Positions 35,250 to 43,945 of a stretch of DNA of 64,000 bases are shown here, in pieces (position 1 is the stretch's first letter; the number at the start of each line of letters is the position of its first letter). The translations under genes were made by a program, and so were the position numbers. The notes under the pieces are model-generated. The model saw only the letters and a list, made by a program, of their open reading frames with translations, searched no databases and had not been told where the DNA came from. Source of the stretch: Bacteroidales bacterium (GTDB taxonomy: Bacteria > Bacteroidota > Bacteroidia > Bacteroidales > UBA7960); the NCBI GenBank assembly GCA_007118495.1, contig SKRM01000024.1:1-64000 (forward strand), written 5' to 3'.

Positions 35250-36185
35250 CTATCTGAGGCTAAGGTAAGCCCTGACCAAAGGTTTAATAATCAAGGGCAT
35301 CTTATTTATTCTGATGTGTAAAAATACACATTCTTTAGAACCAAACCCACTATAAAATCGGGATAAATTAGCATCAGACGATCCTTCAAAGTCAAGGATC
35401 ATTTCTTTGCCGGCATTTTCCCTGATAAAATGGTCAACAAGCAAACTCATGGCCCCATTATTTCTGGCTTCAGGGGTCGATCCTGAGAAAAGCCATACTG
35501 ACTTTTTATGGCTGGTAAAAAAAATAATTCCTGCGCAGAAATTATTGGTCTCAGAATAGGCATACCTTATCTTAACCATACCACGATGCATTCCCGCATA
35601 AATCATATGCTTGAGTATCAAATAATCATGTTCAGAATAACCCACCTTGTACCTGCCCTTATGCTTCCTGAAAGCATCAATTACCTCTTCTGGTCTTCCG
35701 TGATCGGTTACAAAAACTCCATGTTTAACGGCTTTTTTAATGTTCCTGGCTGTATTGTCTGAATAGTTTGAAAAAAGTTGCTTATAGGGTGGTATCAGAT
35801 CAAGTTCATGGGTTATTCCTTTTCCATAAACAAAAGGATGATCGTCGGCTATTCTGTTGTATGTGTTGAGGTTGTAGTCAAGAAACCGGATGTGGCCAGG
35901 CAAGGCGTTTAAAAACCTCTGACTAACCGCCGGAGATAAACTGTAGGTGCTGAAAACCCCCAATTGCTGTATAAAATACGGCTGATAAACATAATACAAG
36001 CCCAGTTTTTTTCTTAGGGGGAGTGGCATTACCGCCCTGTAGTCATCCTCAACCAGAGCATCCCATGTGTCTGCAGCCATATCCAGAAACCAGGAGTAGG
36101 CATAGAATATGCCATTGATGGAATTCTCCAAACAGCTATCCCATTTTTCAAAATCAATTTCATCATGCCGAATATATCGGATCAT
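35250..36185 (-). CDS. FemAB/GNAT-like acyltransferase-fold protein
   Basis: The 311-residue protein (from ATG 36185) resembles GNAT acetyltransferase_6/FemAB-like proteins: an N-terminal WDSCLENSINGIFYAYSWFL segment, then a central NIKKAVKHG segment and a C-terminal SGSTPEARNNGAMSLLVD/LDFEGSSDANLSRFYSGFG acyl-carrier-like motif. Members add an amino acid or acyl group to peptidoglycan or polysaccharide. Following a deacetylase-like gene with a 23-nt overlap, it may act on the same cell-surface product (inference). A longer frame to 36323 lies fully within the upstream gene and carries no family similarity. Confidence 0.85.
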   Translation of the reverse strand: MIRYIRHDEIDFEKWDSCLENSINGIFYAYSWFLDMAADTWDALVEDDYRAVMPLPLRKKLGLYYVYQPYFIQQLGVFSTYSLSPAVSQRFLNALPGHIRFLDYNLNTYNRIADDHPFVYGKGITHELDLIPPYKQLFSNYSDNTARNIKKAVKHGVFVTDHGRPEEVIDAFRKHKGRYKVGYSEHDYLILKHMIYAGMHRGMVKIRYAYSETNNFCAGIIFFTSHKKSVWLFSGSTPEARNNGAMSLLVDHFIRENAGKEMILDFEGSSDANLSRFYSGFGSKECVFLHIRINKMPLIIKPLVRAYLSLR

Positions 36186-37509
36186 TGGCCTTGCTGTGTT
36201 TTTGCGATGCCCGCTGGTACATGCTGAGGTATACATCCCTCCAGCCCTGCCAGCCTTGACACTCGCACAATGCATCATTGTGCCAGAGGCTAATAAAAGT
36301 TCCCCCGACTTTTTCCACTTCATCCATCAGACTGTTAATAACTGCCAGCGCATTTTCCGGATTCATTTTAAGATAATCTCTGAATGTCCCGTCCATTATA
36401 GCAAAAGGCATGATGGTCAATGGGGCCTGGCTTTCGGTTTCCAGATCATAAAAAGGATACGGTGAACAAATGCCTGCCCGAAAACCTGGCTGGCTGGCAT
36501 ATCCCATTGAAAAGTCATATCGTATATTTTGTGAAACCAATGCCTGGTAGGTTCCCGGAAAATTCAACTTCAAAAAATGCTGTCGGCTGAAACGGGCCTC
36601 TTCATGCATGATTTTTTTCAGTCTCGCAATCTCTCTACCCATTAGTACTTCATTGTCTCCAGCTGCAAAACTGGGGTGGATGCCGATATGGGCATAATCT
36701 CCAAGTTTCCGTATAAGCAAAAACAGTTTTTGGGAAAAGTATGATACATTTTTGTCAAAAGGCCCATAGTCTCCCAGCAAAAAGAAATAAATGGCTCTGA
36801 TCTCCGATTCACGTGATAATTTCAACTGAAGGTCAAAGGTATCAAAAGGATCTCTGTCCTTTCCCAATAGTACGTTAACTCTCTGAACAACAGAAGCAAA
36901 ATCCATTGCAGCAATAGATCTCAGGGCGCCCAGGATTGTGCGCAAAATTCCTCTGCCCCTGTATGCAAATGCCACGTCAATATCATAGGTTGGAATAAAG
37001 GTAAATTCAGGCAGGCTGAAGTGGTAGTCAGGATAGAGTTTTGTTAACTGCTCCCTGATCAGCCGGGCATAGTGGTTGACAACTGGCAAATGCAGAAAAC
37101 CATGCCTGAATGCATACGATTCAGTTGCTTCAAAACGTCCGCAACTGTCTTTTCTGTGGGGGAGGTATTCCTCATACCTGCTTAATTGATAGAAAATGGC
37201 CGAAAGCATGTCAAAAGCCAGTTCAATCTCCTTGTTTTCCATTGGAAAAAGTTCAGGGAGGTCATGATTCATTCTGCATTCGGGCCGGAAATAATGCACC
37301 CCCCTTTCCAGTAAAAATCCATGTGCCGGAATATGGAGCAACTTTCCATCGGGTTTTCTTTTTCCATAGCAAACCCTCGGACCTGAATGTGCAGCAAACT
37401 CATTTTCGCTGGTGGTCAAACCATACGATACATTCAACAGCTGTCCGAACAAAACAGAGACCGTATATTCAATACGGTTGGATATTTTTTCACTGTAGAT
37501 AAGAATCAT
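36163..37509 (-). CDS. Polysaccharide-deacetylase-like protein (DUF7033-type N terminus)
   Basis: The 448-residue cytoplasmic-looking protein has no signal peptide. The N-terminal half matches the Bacteroidota-specific region that precedes polysaccharide deacetylase domains. The C-terminal half (~165-445) has the metal-site motif YDIDVAF, a GIHPS motif and the pattern SMGYAS-P-GFRAG-C-PY-F typical of these proteins. A carbohydrate deacetylase role in cell-envelope or extracellular polysaccharide synthesis is inferred. It heads the leftward run with FemAB-like, upp, MacB-type and pyk genes. Confidence 0.85.
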   Translation of the reverse strand: MILIYSEKISNRIEYTVSVLFGQLLNVSYGLTTSENEFAAHSGPRVCYGKRKPDGKLLHIPAHGFLLERGVHYFRPECRMNHDLPELFPMENKEIELAFDMLSAIFYQLSRYEEYLPHRKDSCGRFEATESYAFRHGFLHLPVVNHYARLIREQLTKLYPDYHFSLPEFTFIPTYDIDVAFAYRGRGILRTILGALRSIAAMDFASVVQRVNVLLGKDRDPFDTFDLQLKLSRESEIRAIYFFLLGDYGPFDKNVSYFSQKLFLLIRKLGDYAHIGIHPSFAAGDNEVLMGREIARLKKIMHEEARFSRQHFLKLNFPGTYQALVSQNIRYDFSMGYASQPGFRAGICSPYPFYDLETESQAPLTIMPFAIMDGTFRDYLKMNPENALAVINSLMDEVEKVGGTFISLWHNDALCECQGWQGWRDVYLSMYQRASQKHSKANDPIYSA

Positions 37510-37546
37510 ATTGATAGGGCTCAGGCTTTACTCCTGTAAAGGTATG

Positions 37547-37554
37547 CAAAATTA
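37547..37554 (-). promoter_or_regulatory. Candidate promoter for the deacetylase-to-pyk run
   Basis: On the minus strand TAATTTTG matches TAnnTTTG; the start codon at 37509 lies 37 nt downstream. No -33 element is obvious. Confidence 0.55.
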
Positions 37555-37589
37555 GCATTTCAGGTTATGCCTGCCTTACCCGGATCAAT

Positions 37590-38309
37590 TCATAGCATGC
37601 CCTCATCAGCAAAACTGAAGTAATGCCCGCTGGTAATAATCATGTGGTCAAGAACCGGAAGGTCAAGAAAAGCACCCGCTTCACTACATTGTGAAGTAAT
37701 TCGTTTATCGTTACTGCTGGGTGTGGTTTGACCGCTGGGGTGATTATGACAAAGGATAATGGAAGATGCATTATGCTCAAGGGCTGTCTTAAAAATCTTT
37801 TTCGGATCAGCAACTGTTCCTGATACACTACCCTCGCTGATGCACACGGTTTTCAGTATCCGATTCCCGCGGTTGAGCAACATGACCCAGAATTGTTCGT
37901 AGGGTAAATCACCAAGCAGTGGTTGCATAATTTCAAATGCATCCATGCTACAACCAATGGCCTTTTTCTGCAGACCCTCTGAGAGTCTTCGCCGTCTTGC
38001 AAGTTCCATCACAGCCATGATGTTGCTGGCCTTGGCAGTTCCTATGCCCTTAAATCTGAGCAGCGCGGGCAGGTCTAGCCTGGCCAGTTCTGAAAGGTTA
38101 TTTGAAACACTGTTTAAGATATTTCTGGAAAGTTCTACGGCGCTTTGCCTGGCCGTTCCTGAGCCTATGACTATAGCCAGAAGCTCTGTATCCGTTAGTG
38201 CTCGCTGGCTTTTTGACAACAACTTTTCTCTGGGTCTGTCATCACGCGCCCATTGTTTTATCCCTACGGCAAAGTCAGCCTGATAATCTCTTTCATTACT
38301 GGTTGGCAT
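37590..38309 (-). CDS. radC: RadC family JAMM/MPN+ protein
   Basis: The 239-residue protein has an N-terminal helix-hairpin-helix-like region (LLRFKGIGTAKASNIMAVME) and a C-terminal JAMM metalloprotease-fold domain with the HNHPSG...SND metal-binding motif. RadC was once linked to DNA repair; its true activity is not established. It is monocistronic on the minus strand, with a one-mismatch -7 box (TATTTTCG) ahead of it. Confidence 0.93.
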   Translation of the reverse strand: MPTSNERDYQADFAVGIKQWARDDRPREKLLSKSQRALTDTELLAIVIGSGTARQSAVELSRNILNSVSNNLSELARLDLPALLRFKGIGTAKASNIMAVMELARRRRLSEGLQKKAIGCSMDAFEIMQPLLGDLPYEQFWVMLLNRGNRILKTVCISEGSVSGTVADPKKIFKTALEHNASSIILCHNHPSGQTTPSSNDKRITSQCSEAGAFLDLPVLDHMIITSGHYFSFADEGML

Positions 38310-38385
38310 ATCTGACTGTTTTTCGGCGAAAATAGCATATACCCCGAAAAAAAAACAGGACCTTCCGGCTGAAAGGTCCTATTTG

Positions 38386-38457
38386 TAGCCCGTAGGGGAT
38401 TCGAACCCCTGCTACCAGGATGAAAACCTGGCGTCCTAACCCCTAGACGAACGGGCC
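38386..38457 (-). tRNA. tRNA-Glu (anticodon TTC), second copy
   Basis: The 72-nt minus-strand sequence folds as a cloverleaf: acceptor GGCCCGT paired with ACGGGCT (first pair G·U), anticodon stem CCAGG/CCTGG with loop TTTTCAT (anticodon TTC) and T arm GGGGTTCGAATCCCC. No CCA is encoded; the discriminator is A. It is identical to the copy at 38795-38866 and lies on the same strand, directly after rpsT. Confidence 0.97.
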
Positions 38458-38501
38458 AAAATAAGTTTTAAGGAAACATGCAGGCATACCTGTACAAACC
38501 C

Positions 38502-38756
38502 CTATTGCATGTGATTAACACGCCTTGTCAGTTTCGACTTCAGGTTTGATGCCTTGTTTTTATGGATCACTGATTTTTTGGCCAGGCGGTCAATGAGAGA
38601 AATTACTGCCGGAAGATTTTCCTGGGCCTCAACCTTGTTCTGTGTCAGTTTGAGCTTTTTAATAGCCGTGCGGGTGGTCTTGGCATAATACCGGTTCCTA
38701 AGCCTTTTGGCATTATTGGCGCGGATTCTTTTTTTTGCTGATTTATGGTTGGCCAT
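38502..38756 (-). CDS. rpsT: Ribosomal protein bS20
   Basis: The 84-residue basic protein begins MANHKSAKKRIRANNAKR, the S20 signature, and its length is typical. It is a three-helix bundle on the 30S subunit. It lies between two identical tRNA-Glu genes on the same strand, 38 nt after the first and 44 nt before the second, and is probably made from one primary transcript with them. Confidence 0.98.
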   Translation of the reverse strand: MANHKSAKKRIRANNAKRLRNRYYAKTTRTAIKKLKLTQNKVEAQENLPAVISLIDRLAKKSVIHKNKASNLKSKLTRRVNHMQ

Positions 38757-38794
38757 GATAACCTGTTAAATAATGTATAAAATGGTTTTCAAAG

Positions 38795-38866
38795 TAGCCC
38801 GTAGGGGATTCGAACCCCTGCTACCAGGATGAAAACCTGGCGTCCTAACCCCTAGACGAACGGGCC
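38795..38866 (-). tRNA. tRNA-Glu (anticodon TTC), first copy
   Basis: Identical in all 72 nt to the copy at 38386-38457, with the same anticodon loop TTTTCAT. A strong Bacteroidota promoter with ideal spacing lies 34 nt before its 5' end. It is followed by rpsT. Confidence 0.97.
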
Positions 38867-38899
38867 TTGTCCGGGACAGCTTCACGCTGAAAAGGAGTG

Positions 38900-38931
38900 C
38901 AAATGTAAAACAATTTTAGAATTCCACAAAA
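38900..38931 (-). promoter_or_regulatory. Strong promoter for tRNA-Glu-rpsT-tRNA-Glu
   Basis: On the minus strand the -33 element TTTTG (+ 38927-38931) and the -7 element TACATTTG (+ 38900-38907) are separated by 19 nt, the best-matched promoter in the window. A start around 38893 would give a leader of about 27 nt before the tRNA. Confidence 0.8.
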
Positions 38932-39036
38932 CAGAATTTGATTTTTTGTTTTATAACAGCCCTGTACTGCCTTTAATTACTGAAAAAGTTTTTTACACTT
39001 AACCAAAAGTGGCTGATATTGTTTTATTCTTTTTTA

Positions 39037-39044
39037 TATATTTG
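39037..39044 (+). promoter_or_regulatory. Promoter box for the OmpA/TPR lipoprotein
   Basis: TATATTTG (followed by TA) matches TAnnTTTG. TTG at 39019-39021 gives a spacing of 15 nt, shorter than usual. The leader would be ~60 nt. Confidence 0.65.
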
Positions 39045-39111
39045 TACTCTCTAAGGCGGAAAATACAATAAAAACCAATCCTTTAAGATTAACCAATACA
39101 ATTCAGGCATT

Positions 39112-40833
39112 ATGAAAAACATCAACTTTAAATTACTGGCCGTAATGCTTATTACGGCAGGACTGTTCGCCAGCTGTGGACTCAACAGAATGGTGAGAAA
39201 TTATGACGAGGGCGTCAGGTACACACCTGATGTAAACCCACTAGAGAACCACGGCGGGCAGGTAGCTGCCAATGTTGAGGGTTCTGTGCAAGAGGGCTAT
39301 TTCCACCGCAGGGCTGTGGTTGAGATCACCCCGGTACTAAAGTATGCAGGTGGCGAGAAAGAACTTGAGACAGTCATTTTGCGCGGCAGTGGCACGACCA
39401 CTGTTGGTACAATGGTTAATCGGGATCGCAGATCAGGCTTTAACCTGAACAATGTGATTTCTTACGAACCGGATATGCTGGCTTCAGAACTGTACGTCCG
39501 TGCCATCCTGTATCGTGAAGGCCGTGCTGACAATGCCAGGGTGCTTCCTGAACGCAAAGTTGCTGATGGAGTTATCCTGACTTCACAGCGTGTCAAAAAA
39601 GACCATTTGGTCTCGTTGGCACCCCACGGATACGAAGAAGAAACAATCATTTCAAAAACGGCCAATGTTTATTTTGCCTACATGCGTCACAACCTCAACT
39701 GGAGGCTTGAGCTGAACCGTGCTTCAGAAGCGCAGGCGAAAATTGCAGAAGTTACAGAGTTCATCCAAAGGGGATGGGAACTGAAGGCCGTTGATGTTCA
39801 CGCATGGGCTTCACCTGAGGGAGAAATTGCCTTTAACATGAAGCTTTCTGAAAATCGTGCCAGCACGGGTGAAACTTACATCAAACGTCTGTTCAGCGAT
39901 AAAGGAGTTGAAATGCCTCAGTTGAATGTGTTGGCAAAAGGGGAAGACTTTGATGGTTTCATGACAAAGCTCAACGCTTCTAATCTTCCTGACAAGCAAG
40001 CTATTGCCAACGTGATTAACACCCAGATCGCCCCAGCTGAAAGGGAAAGAAGAATCAAGGACATGACCCTGATCTATGCTGAAATTGAAAAAATTCTGGA
40101 ACCTTTGCGTCGCGCAGAAATTACTGTTCACGCTTATGAGCCCAAGAAAACCAGGCAAGAGATCTCAAGGTTGGCAACAAGCAACCCTTCAGAACTCGAT
40201 GAAAAAGAACTGCTTTTTGCAGCAACGCTTACTGACAACAAACAAACCCAACTGGCTATCTACCGCTCTGCCCAGCAGTTGTTCCCAAGAAACTACAAAG
40301 GCTTTAACAATGCAGCCGCCATTCTTCTTGAACTGGGTGAAGTGCAGCAGGCAGCTTCTTATCTGGAGCGCGCAAACCAGCTTGCTCCCGGCAATGGACA
40401 TGTACAGAACAATCTAGGCGTAGTTGCTGCATGGCAATATGACGACGAAACTGCCGTGTCACTTTTCAACGCTGCAAAGGCCCAGGGTATCAATACTGAT
40501 TACAACCTTGGCATTCTGCAAATAAGGGCAGGACAGTATCAGGCGGCCTTGTCATCTTTCACAGGACACACCTGCAAATTCAACGTAGCACTTGCTCAGC
40601 TAATGGCTGGCAATGAGAGAAATGCCGTAAACACCCTGAATTGCTCTCCTGAATGTGCACAGGTTGCTTACCTGAAGGCTGTCATTGCAGCAAGGAACAA
40701 CGATGGAGCTGCTCTTTACAGCAACCTTCGCCGTTCTATTGAGTTGAATGCTGATATGAGAAATATTGCCAGAGAAGACCGTGAATTCATCCAGTTCTTC
40801 GGACAAAGTGAATTCCAGGACATCGTCCGTTAA
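39112..40833 (+). CDS. OmpA-like/TPR lipoprotein
   Basis: The 573-residue protein has a lipoprotein signal (lipobox FASC, Cys22). Residues ~30-190 are a beta-rich domain. Residues ~210-330 contain an OmpA-like peptidoglycan-binding motif (VDVHAWASPEGE, then LSENRA). Residues ~380-560 carry tetratricopeptide repeats (NNAAAILLELG, NNLGVVAAWQYDDETA). Such proteins anchor the outer membrane to the cell wall and are often very abundant; the strong promoter box and perfect terminator here agree with high expression. Codon use is like its neighbours. Confidence 0.9.
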   Translation: MKNINFKLLAVMLITAGLFASCGLNRMVRNYDEGVRYTPDVNPLENHGGQVAANVEGSVQEGYFHRRAVVEITPVLKYAGGEKELETVILRGSGTTTVGTMVNRDRRSGFNLNNVISYEPDMLASELYVRAILYREGRADNARVLPERKVADGVILTSQRVKKDHLVSLAPHGYEEETIISKTANVYFAYMRHNLNWRLELNRASEAQAKIAEVTEFIQRGWELKAVDVHAWASPEGEIAFNMKLSENRASTGETYIKRLFSDKGVEMPQLNVLAKGEDFDGFMTKLNASNLPDKQAIANVINTQIAPAERERRIKDMTLIYAEIEKILEPLRRAEITVHAYEPKKTRQEISRLATSNPSELDEKELLFAATLTDNKQTQLAIYRSAQQLFPRNYKGFNNAAAILLELGEVQQAASYLERANQLAPGNGHVQNNLGVVAAWQYDDETAVSLFNAAKAQGINTDYNLGILQIRAGQYQAALSSFTGHTCKFNVALAQLMAGNERNAVNTLNCSPECAQVAYLKAVIAARNNDGAALYSNLRRSIELNADMRNIAREDREFIQFFGQSEFQDIVR

Positions 40834-40857
40834 TTCTCAGAAATACGATAATTATCG

Positions 40858-40888
40858 AGCGTCCGTAGTTCATACGGACGCTTTTTTT
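40858..40888 (+). terminator. Strong rho-independent terminator after OmpA/TPR lipoprotein
   Basis: A perfect 10-bp stem (AGCGTCCGTA at 40858-40867, complement at 40873-40882) with a 5-nt loop is followed by seven T. Its last two bases overlap the end of the convergent deoxynucleoside kinase gene. Confidence 0.95.
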
Positions 40889-41525
40889 ATGTGGTAAGCC
40901 TGACGCTGGTCATTCCCTTTGGATAATCTTTATCAATGGCATCAATGACTTTGTCAAGGTGAAAGGGATAAGCTACAAAATCAATGTTATTGACATCAAG
41001 CAATAATATTCGCATCTGTGGTTGTTGCTGAAGGTAGTTAAAGTAACTGTCCTGTATCTTCTCAAGGTAGTTATCGGGTATGCGCTGTTCGTAGTCTCTT
41101 CCCCTGCTTTTAATATTCATCTGCAGCCTGTCGGTCTTAACGTACAAGTGGACCAATAAGTCCGGGCGGGGCAGGTTGGCGTTCATTATATTGAACAGGG
41201 TGATAAAAAGATGATATTCATCGTCATTCAATGTTTTTCTGGCAAAGATCAATGACTTGTTTAAAAAGTAATCGGAAATGGTGAAATCTGCAAATAATTC
41301 TTGATGAGACAGTTCACGTTTTAGTTGCTGATACCGGTCTGCAAGAAAAGAAAGCTCAAGAGGAAAAGCATATTTTTCCTGGTCATCATAAAATTTGGCA
41401 AGAAATGGATTGTCTTCAAATTGCTCCAATATAAGCTTACCGTTATACAGTCGTGCTATTTTGGTGGCCAGTGTTGTCTTGCCTGCGCCTATATTTCCTT
41501 CAATGGCAATGTAGTTATACCTCAT
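40887..41525 (-). CDS. Deoxynucleoside kinase family protein
   Basis: The 212-residue protein begins with a P-loop (IAIEGNIGAGKTT) and has the ERS/DR-type motif ISDYFLNKSLIFA and the LID Arg segment KSRGRDYEQ of the dNK/dAK/dGK family. It phosphorylates deoxynucleosides (deoxyadenosine and/or deoxyguanosine in relatives) for salvage. The exact specificity is not readable. It is 18 nt from folK on the same strand. Confidence 0.93.
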   Translation of the reverse strand: MRYNYIAIEGNIGAGKTTLATKIARLYNGKLILEQFEDNPFLAKFYDDQEKYAFPLELSFLADRYQQLKRELSHQELFADFTISDYFLNKSLIFARKTLNDDEYHLFITLFNIMNANLPRPDLLVHLYVKTDRLQMNIKSRGRDYEQRIPDNYLEKIQDSYFNYLQQQPQMRILLLDVNNIDFVAYPFHLDKVIDAIDKDYPKGMTSVRLTT

Positions 41526-41543
41526 GATTTGTTCACCGTATTT

Positions 41544-42038
41544 TCAAACTATGATTCCCAGTTTGGTAACTTTAAGTTTATCTGTACAATCCTGCAGTAA
41601 TTGGCCGATGGTATGATGCAGTAACGGATGCCTGGCCAGAGGGGCAATTTCGTACAGGGGCTCCAAAACAAATCTTCGCAGATGCATTCTTGGATGGGGG
41701 ATGGTTAGTTCAGGCAAACAGACAACCCGCTCATCAAAGAGCAAAATATCAATATCAATGTTTCTTGACAGCACCTGCCCTTCAATCCGGGTGCGCCCAA
41801 ATATCTTTTCAATATCAAGTAAGGCGTTAAGCAATTCTACCGGATCCATTGAAGTAAAAACTTCAACAGCCTGGTTAATGAATAATTTGCCTGATTCCAT
41901 TCCCCATGGCTCACTCTGATATAGGGCGCTTTTTCTCAGTACTGAAATACCTCTTGCTTCCAGAAGATTCAATGCATTGCTGAATGTATCCGGAACATCT
42001 CCAAGGTTCCCGCCCAGAAGCAGAAAAGCTTTATGCAT
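41544..42038 (-). CDS. folK: 2-amino-4-hydroxy-6-hydroxymethyldihydropteridine pyrophosphokinase
   Basis: The 164-residue protein has the HPPK signature LLLGGNLGD, the pterin and Mg sites around NIDIDILLFDE and the substrate-binding IPHPRMHLRRFVLEPL. It makes the pyrophosphorylated pterin for dihydropteroate synthesis. GTG 42044 is possible but ATG 42038 starts at the conserved MHKAF. Its upstream region is shared with the divergent sppA. Confidence 0.93.
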   Translation of the reverse strand: MHKAFLLLGGNLGDVPDTFSNALNLLEARGISVLRKSALYQSEPWGMESGKLFINQAVEVFTSMDPVELLNALLDIEKIFGRTRIEGQVLSRNIDIDILLFDERVVCLPELTIPHPRMHLRRFVLEPLYEIAPLARHPLLHHTIGQLLQDCTDKLKVTKLGIIV

Positions 42039-42151
42039 AGCCACTAATTATGTAACAGCAAAATTGAACAAAAAAAACATCAACGCAAAATCTTAATAAT
42101 TCCTATCTTTAAGCTTCTGAAAATATTTGTTTGTCCACAATCCGTAAAACC

Positions 42152-43924
42152 ATGAAGCAATTTTTTAAATTTATGTTTGCATCCATGCTGGGATTCCTGA
42201 TCACATTTGTGATCATCTTTTTCCTGGCCGTTGGAATGATCGCATCCATTGCAAGCTTTTCGTCAAAAGATTCAGTCGAAGTACCCCCCAATTCTGTGCT
42301 TCACCTCACACTATCAACAGAGATCGTTGACCGGGGAGGGCGCAACCCTTTTGAGTCTTTTGATTTTATGTCCATGCGGCCGTCCCGGACCATAGGACTC
42401 AATGAACTCATTGAGAACCTGAAAAAAGCAAAAGAAGACGAAAACATAGAGGGGATTTATCTTGACCTTAGTTTTTTGGCCACTGGTTGGGCAAGCGTCG
42501 ACGAAATCCGTCAGGCCATCTCTGATTTCCGCGAATCAGGCAAGTTTGTCATTGCTTATGGTGAAACCATGATGCAAAGCGCATATTATCTAGCCAGTGT
42601 GGCAGATGAAATTTATATGCACCCCGAAGGACTGATCGACTTCAGGGGCATCAATGCTGAGCTTGTGTTCATTAAAAATATGCTTGACAAACTGGGTATA
42701 GACCCACAACTTATTCGTCATGGTGAATACAAAAGTGCTGGTGAACCCTTGTTCCGTGAAGACATGAGCCGCGAAAACAAGGAGCAGGTATTGTCTTATA
42801 TTAGCGCCATCTGGAACAATATAATGGCAGATGTTGCTGATTCACGAGGACTTACAATCAATCACCTGAATGATGTAGCCAATGGGGTCAAAACCAGAAA
42901 TGCCTTATCGGCACTTGAGTGGCAGATGATTGATGGCATTGCCCACAGGGATGAGATTATGGAAATCATCAGGGAGCGTTCAGGCGTAGAAGAGGGTGAG
43001 GAGCCTCGCCTTGTCACTTTCTCAAAGTACACCAATGCGCCCTTACCAAAAAGTATGGTTACGCCACGCAGCAGGGATAAAATTGCGGTTGTATATGGCA
43101 GTGGCAACATCATTTCCGGTCAGGGTAGTGACAGAATCATAGGTTCGGACAGGATAGCCGAGGCCATCAGAGACGCCCGCAAGGATGAAAGTGTGAAAGC
43201 CATTGTGTTCCGGATCAATTCTCCGGGTGGCAGTGCCCTTGCCTCTGACGTTATTTTGCGTGAGGTAGTACTGGCAGCAAAGGAGAAACCAGTGATAGCA
43301 TCCATGGGAGACCTGGCGGCATCAGGAGGTTATTACATTGCCTGTGGGGCTGATTATATCATGGCCAGCGCCAATACATTAACTGGTTCAATCGGTGTTT
43401 TCGGAATGATTCCCAATATGAAAGAGTTTTTCAATGATAAACTGGGGGTGACTTTTGACAATGTCAAAACCAATGAATTTGCAGACCTGGGATCGGTATC
43501 AAGGCCATTGACACAGGCTGAGCGCAGACTGATTGAAGGTGAGATTGCCCAGGTTTATGAAACTTTCATTGGCCATGTTGCAAAAGGCCGCAATATTCCG
43601 GTGTCTACCGTGGATGAATTGGGTCGCGGCAGGGTATGGAGCGGAGTGGAAGCCAGGCGAAACGGGCTTATAGACGAATTGGGCGGACTCAATGATGCCG
43701 TCATAAAAGCTGCAGAAATGGCTGAACTTGAAAACTACCGTGTTGTGGAATACCCCATCCGTAAAGACTTCCTCACCCAGATCATGGAAGATTTTGGGGG
43801 TATCCGTGAACGGAAGATCCAAAAGGAATTAGGCCCTGCCTACCAATTCTACAGGCAATGGCAGGATGTTCAGCATATGACTGGCATACTTGCCAGACTG
43901 CCCTACAATATTGTGCTGGAGTAA
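42152..43924 (+). CDS. sppA: Signal peptide peptidase SppA (67-kDa, two-domain form)
   Basis: The 590-residue protein has an N-terminal transmembrane anchor (~8-35) and two tandem ClpP/crotonase-fold halves. The catalytic lysine is in HGEYKSAGEP (Lys194) and the nucleophile in LAASGGYYIA (Ser391), as in the E. coli-type enzyme. It degrades released signal peptides at the membrane. TTG 42131 is in frame but ATG 42152 begins the conserved MKQFF anchor. A one-mismatch -7 box (TATCTTTA, 42103-42110) precedes it. Confidence 0.95.
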   Translation: MKQFFKFMFASMLGFLITFVIIFFLAVGMIASIASFSSKDSVEVPPNSVLHLTLSTEIVDRGGRNPFESFDFMSMRPSRTIGLNELIENLKKAKEDENIEGIYLDLSFLATGWASVDEIRQAISDFRESGKFVIAYGETMMQSAYYLASVADEIYMHPEGLIDFRGINAELVFIKNMLDKLGIDPQLIRHGEYKSAGEPLFREDMSRENKEQVLSYISAIWNNIMADVADSRGLTINHLNDVANGVKTRNALSALEWQMIDGIAHRDEIMEIIRERSGVEEGEEPRLVTFSKYTNAPLPKSMVTPRSRDKIAVVYGSGNIISGQGSDRIIGSDRIAEAIRDARKDESVKAIVFRINSPGGSALASDVILREVVLAAKEKPVIASMGDLAASGGYYIACGADYIMASANTLTGSIGVFGMIPNMKEFFNDKLGVTFDNVKTNEFADLGSVSRPLTQAERRLIEGEIAQVYETFIGHVAKGRNIPVSTVDELGRGRVWSGVEARRNGLIDELGGLNDAVIKAAEMAELENYRVVEYPIRKDFLTQIMEDFGGIRERKIQKELGPAYQFYRQWQDVQHMTGILARLPYNIVLE

Positions 43925-43945
43925 AGAAAGGATCAACTTTCCTCT

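Noticed and set aside
36186-36323. N-terminal extension of the FemAB/GNAT-like gene
   Set aside because: It lies entirely inside the upstream deacetylase gene and shows no family similarity; ATG 36185 fits.
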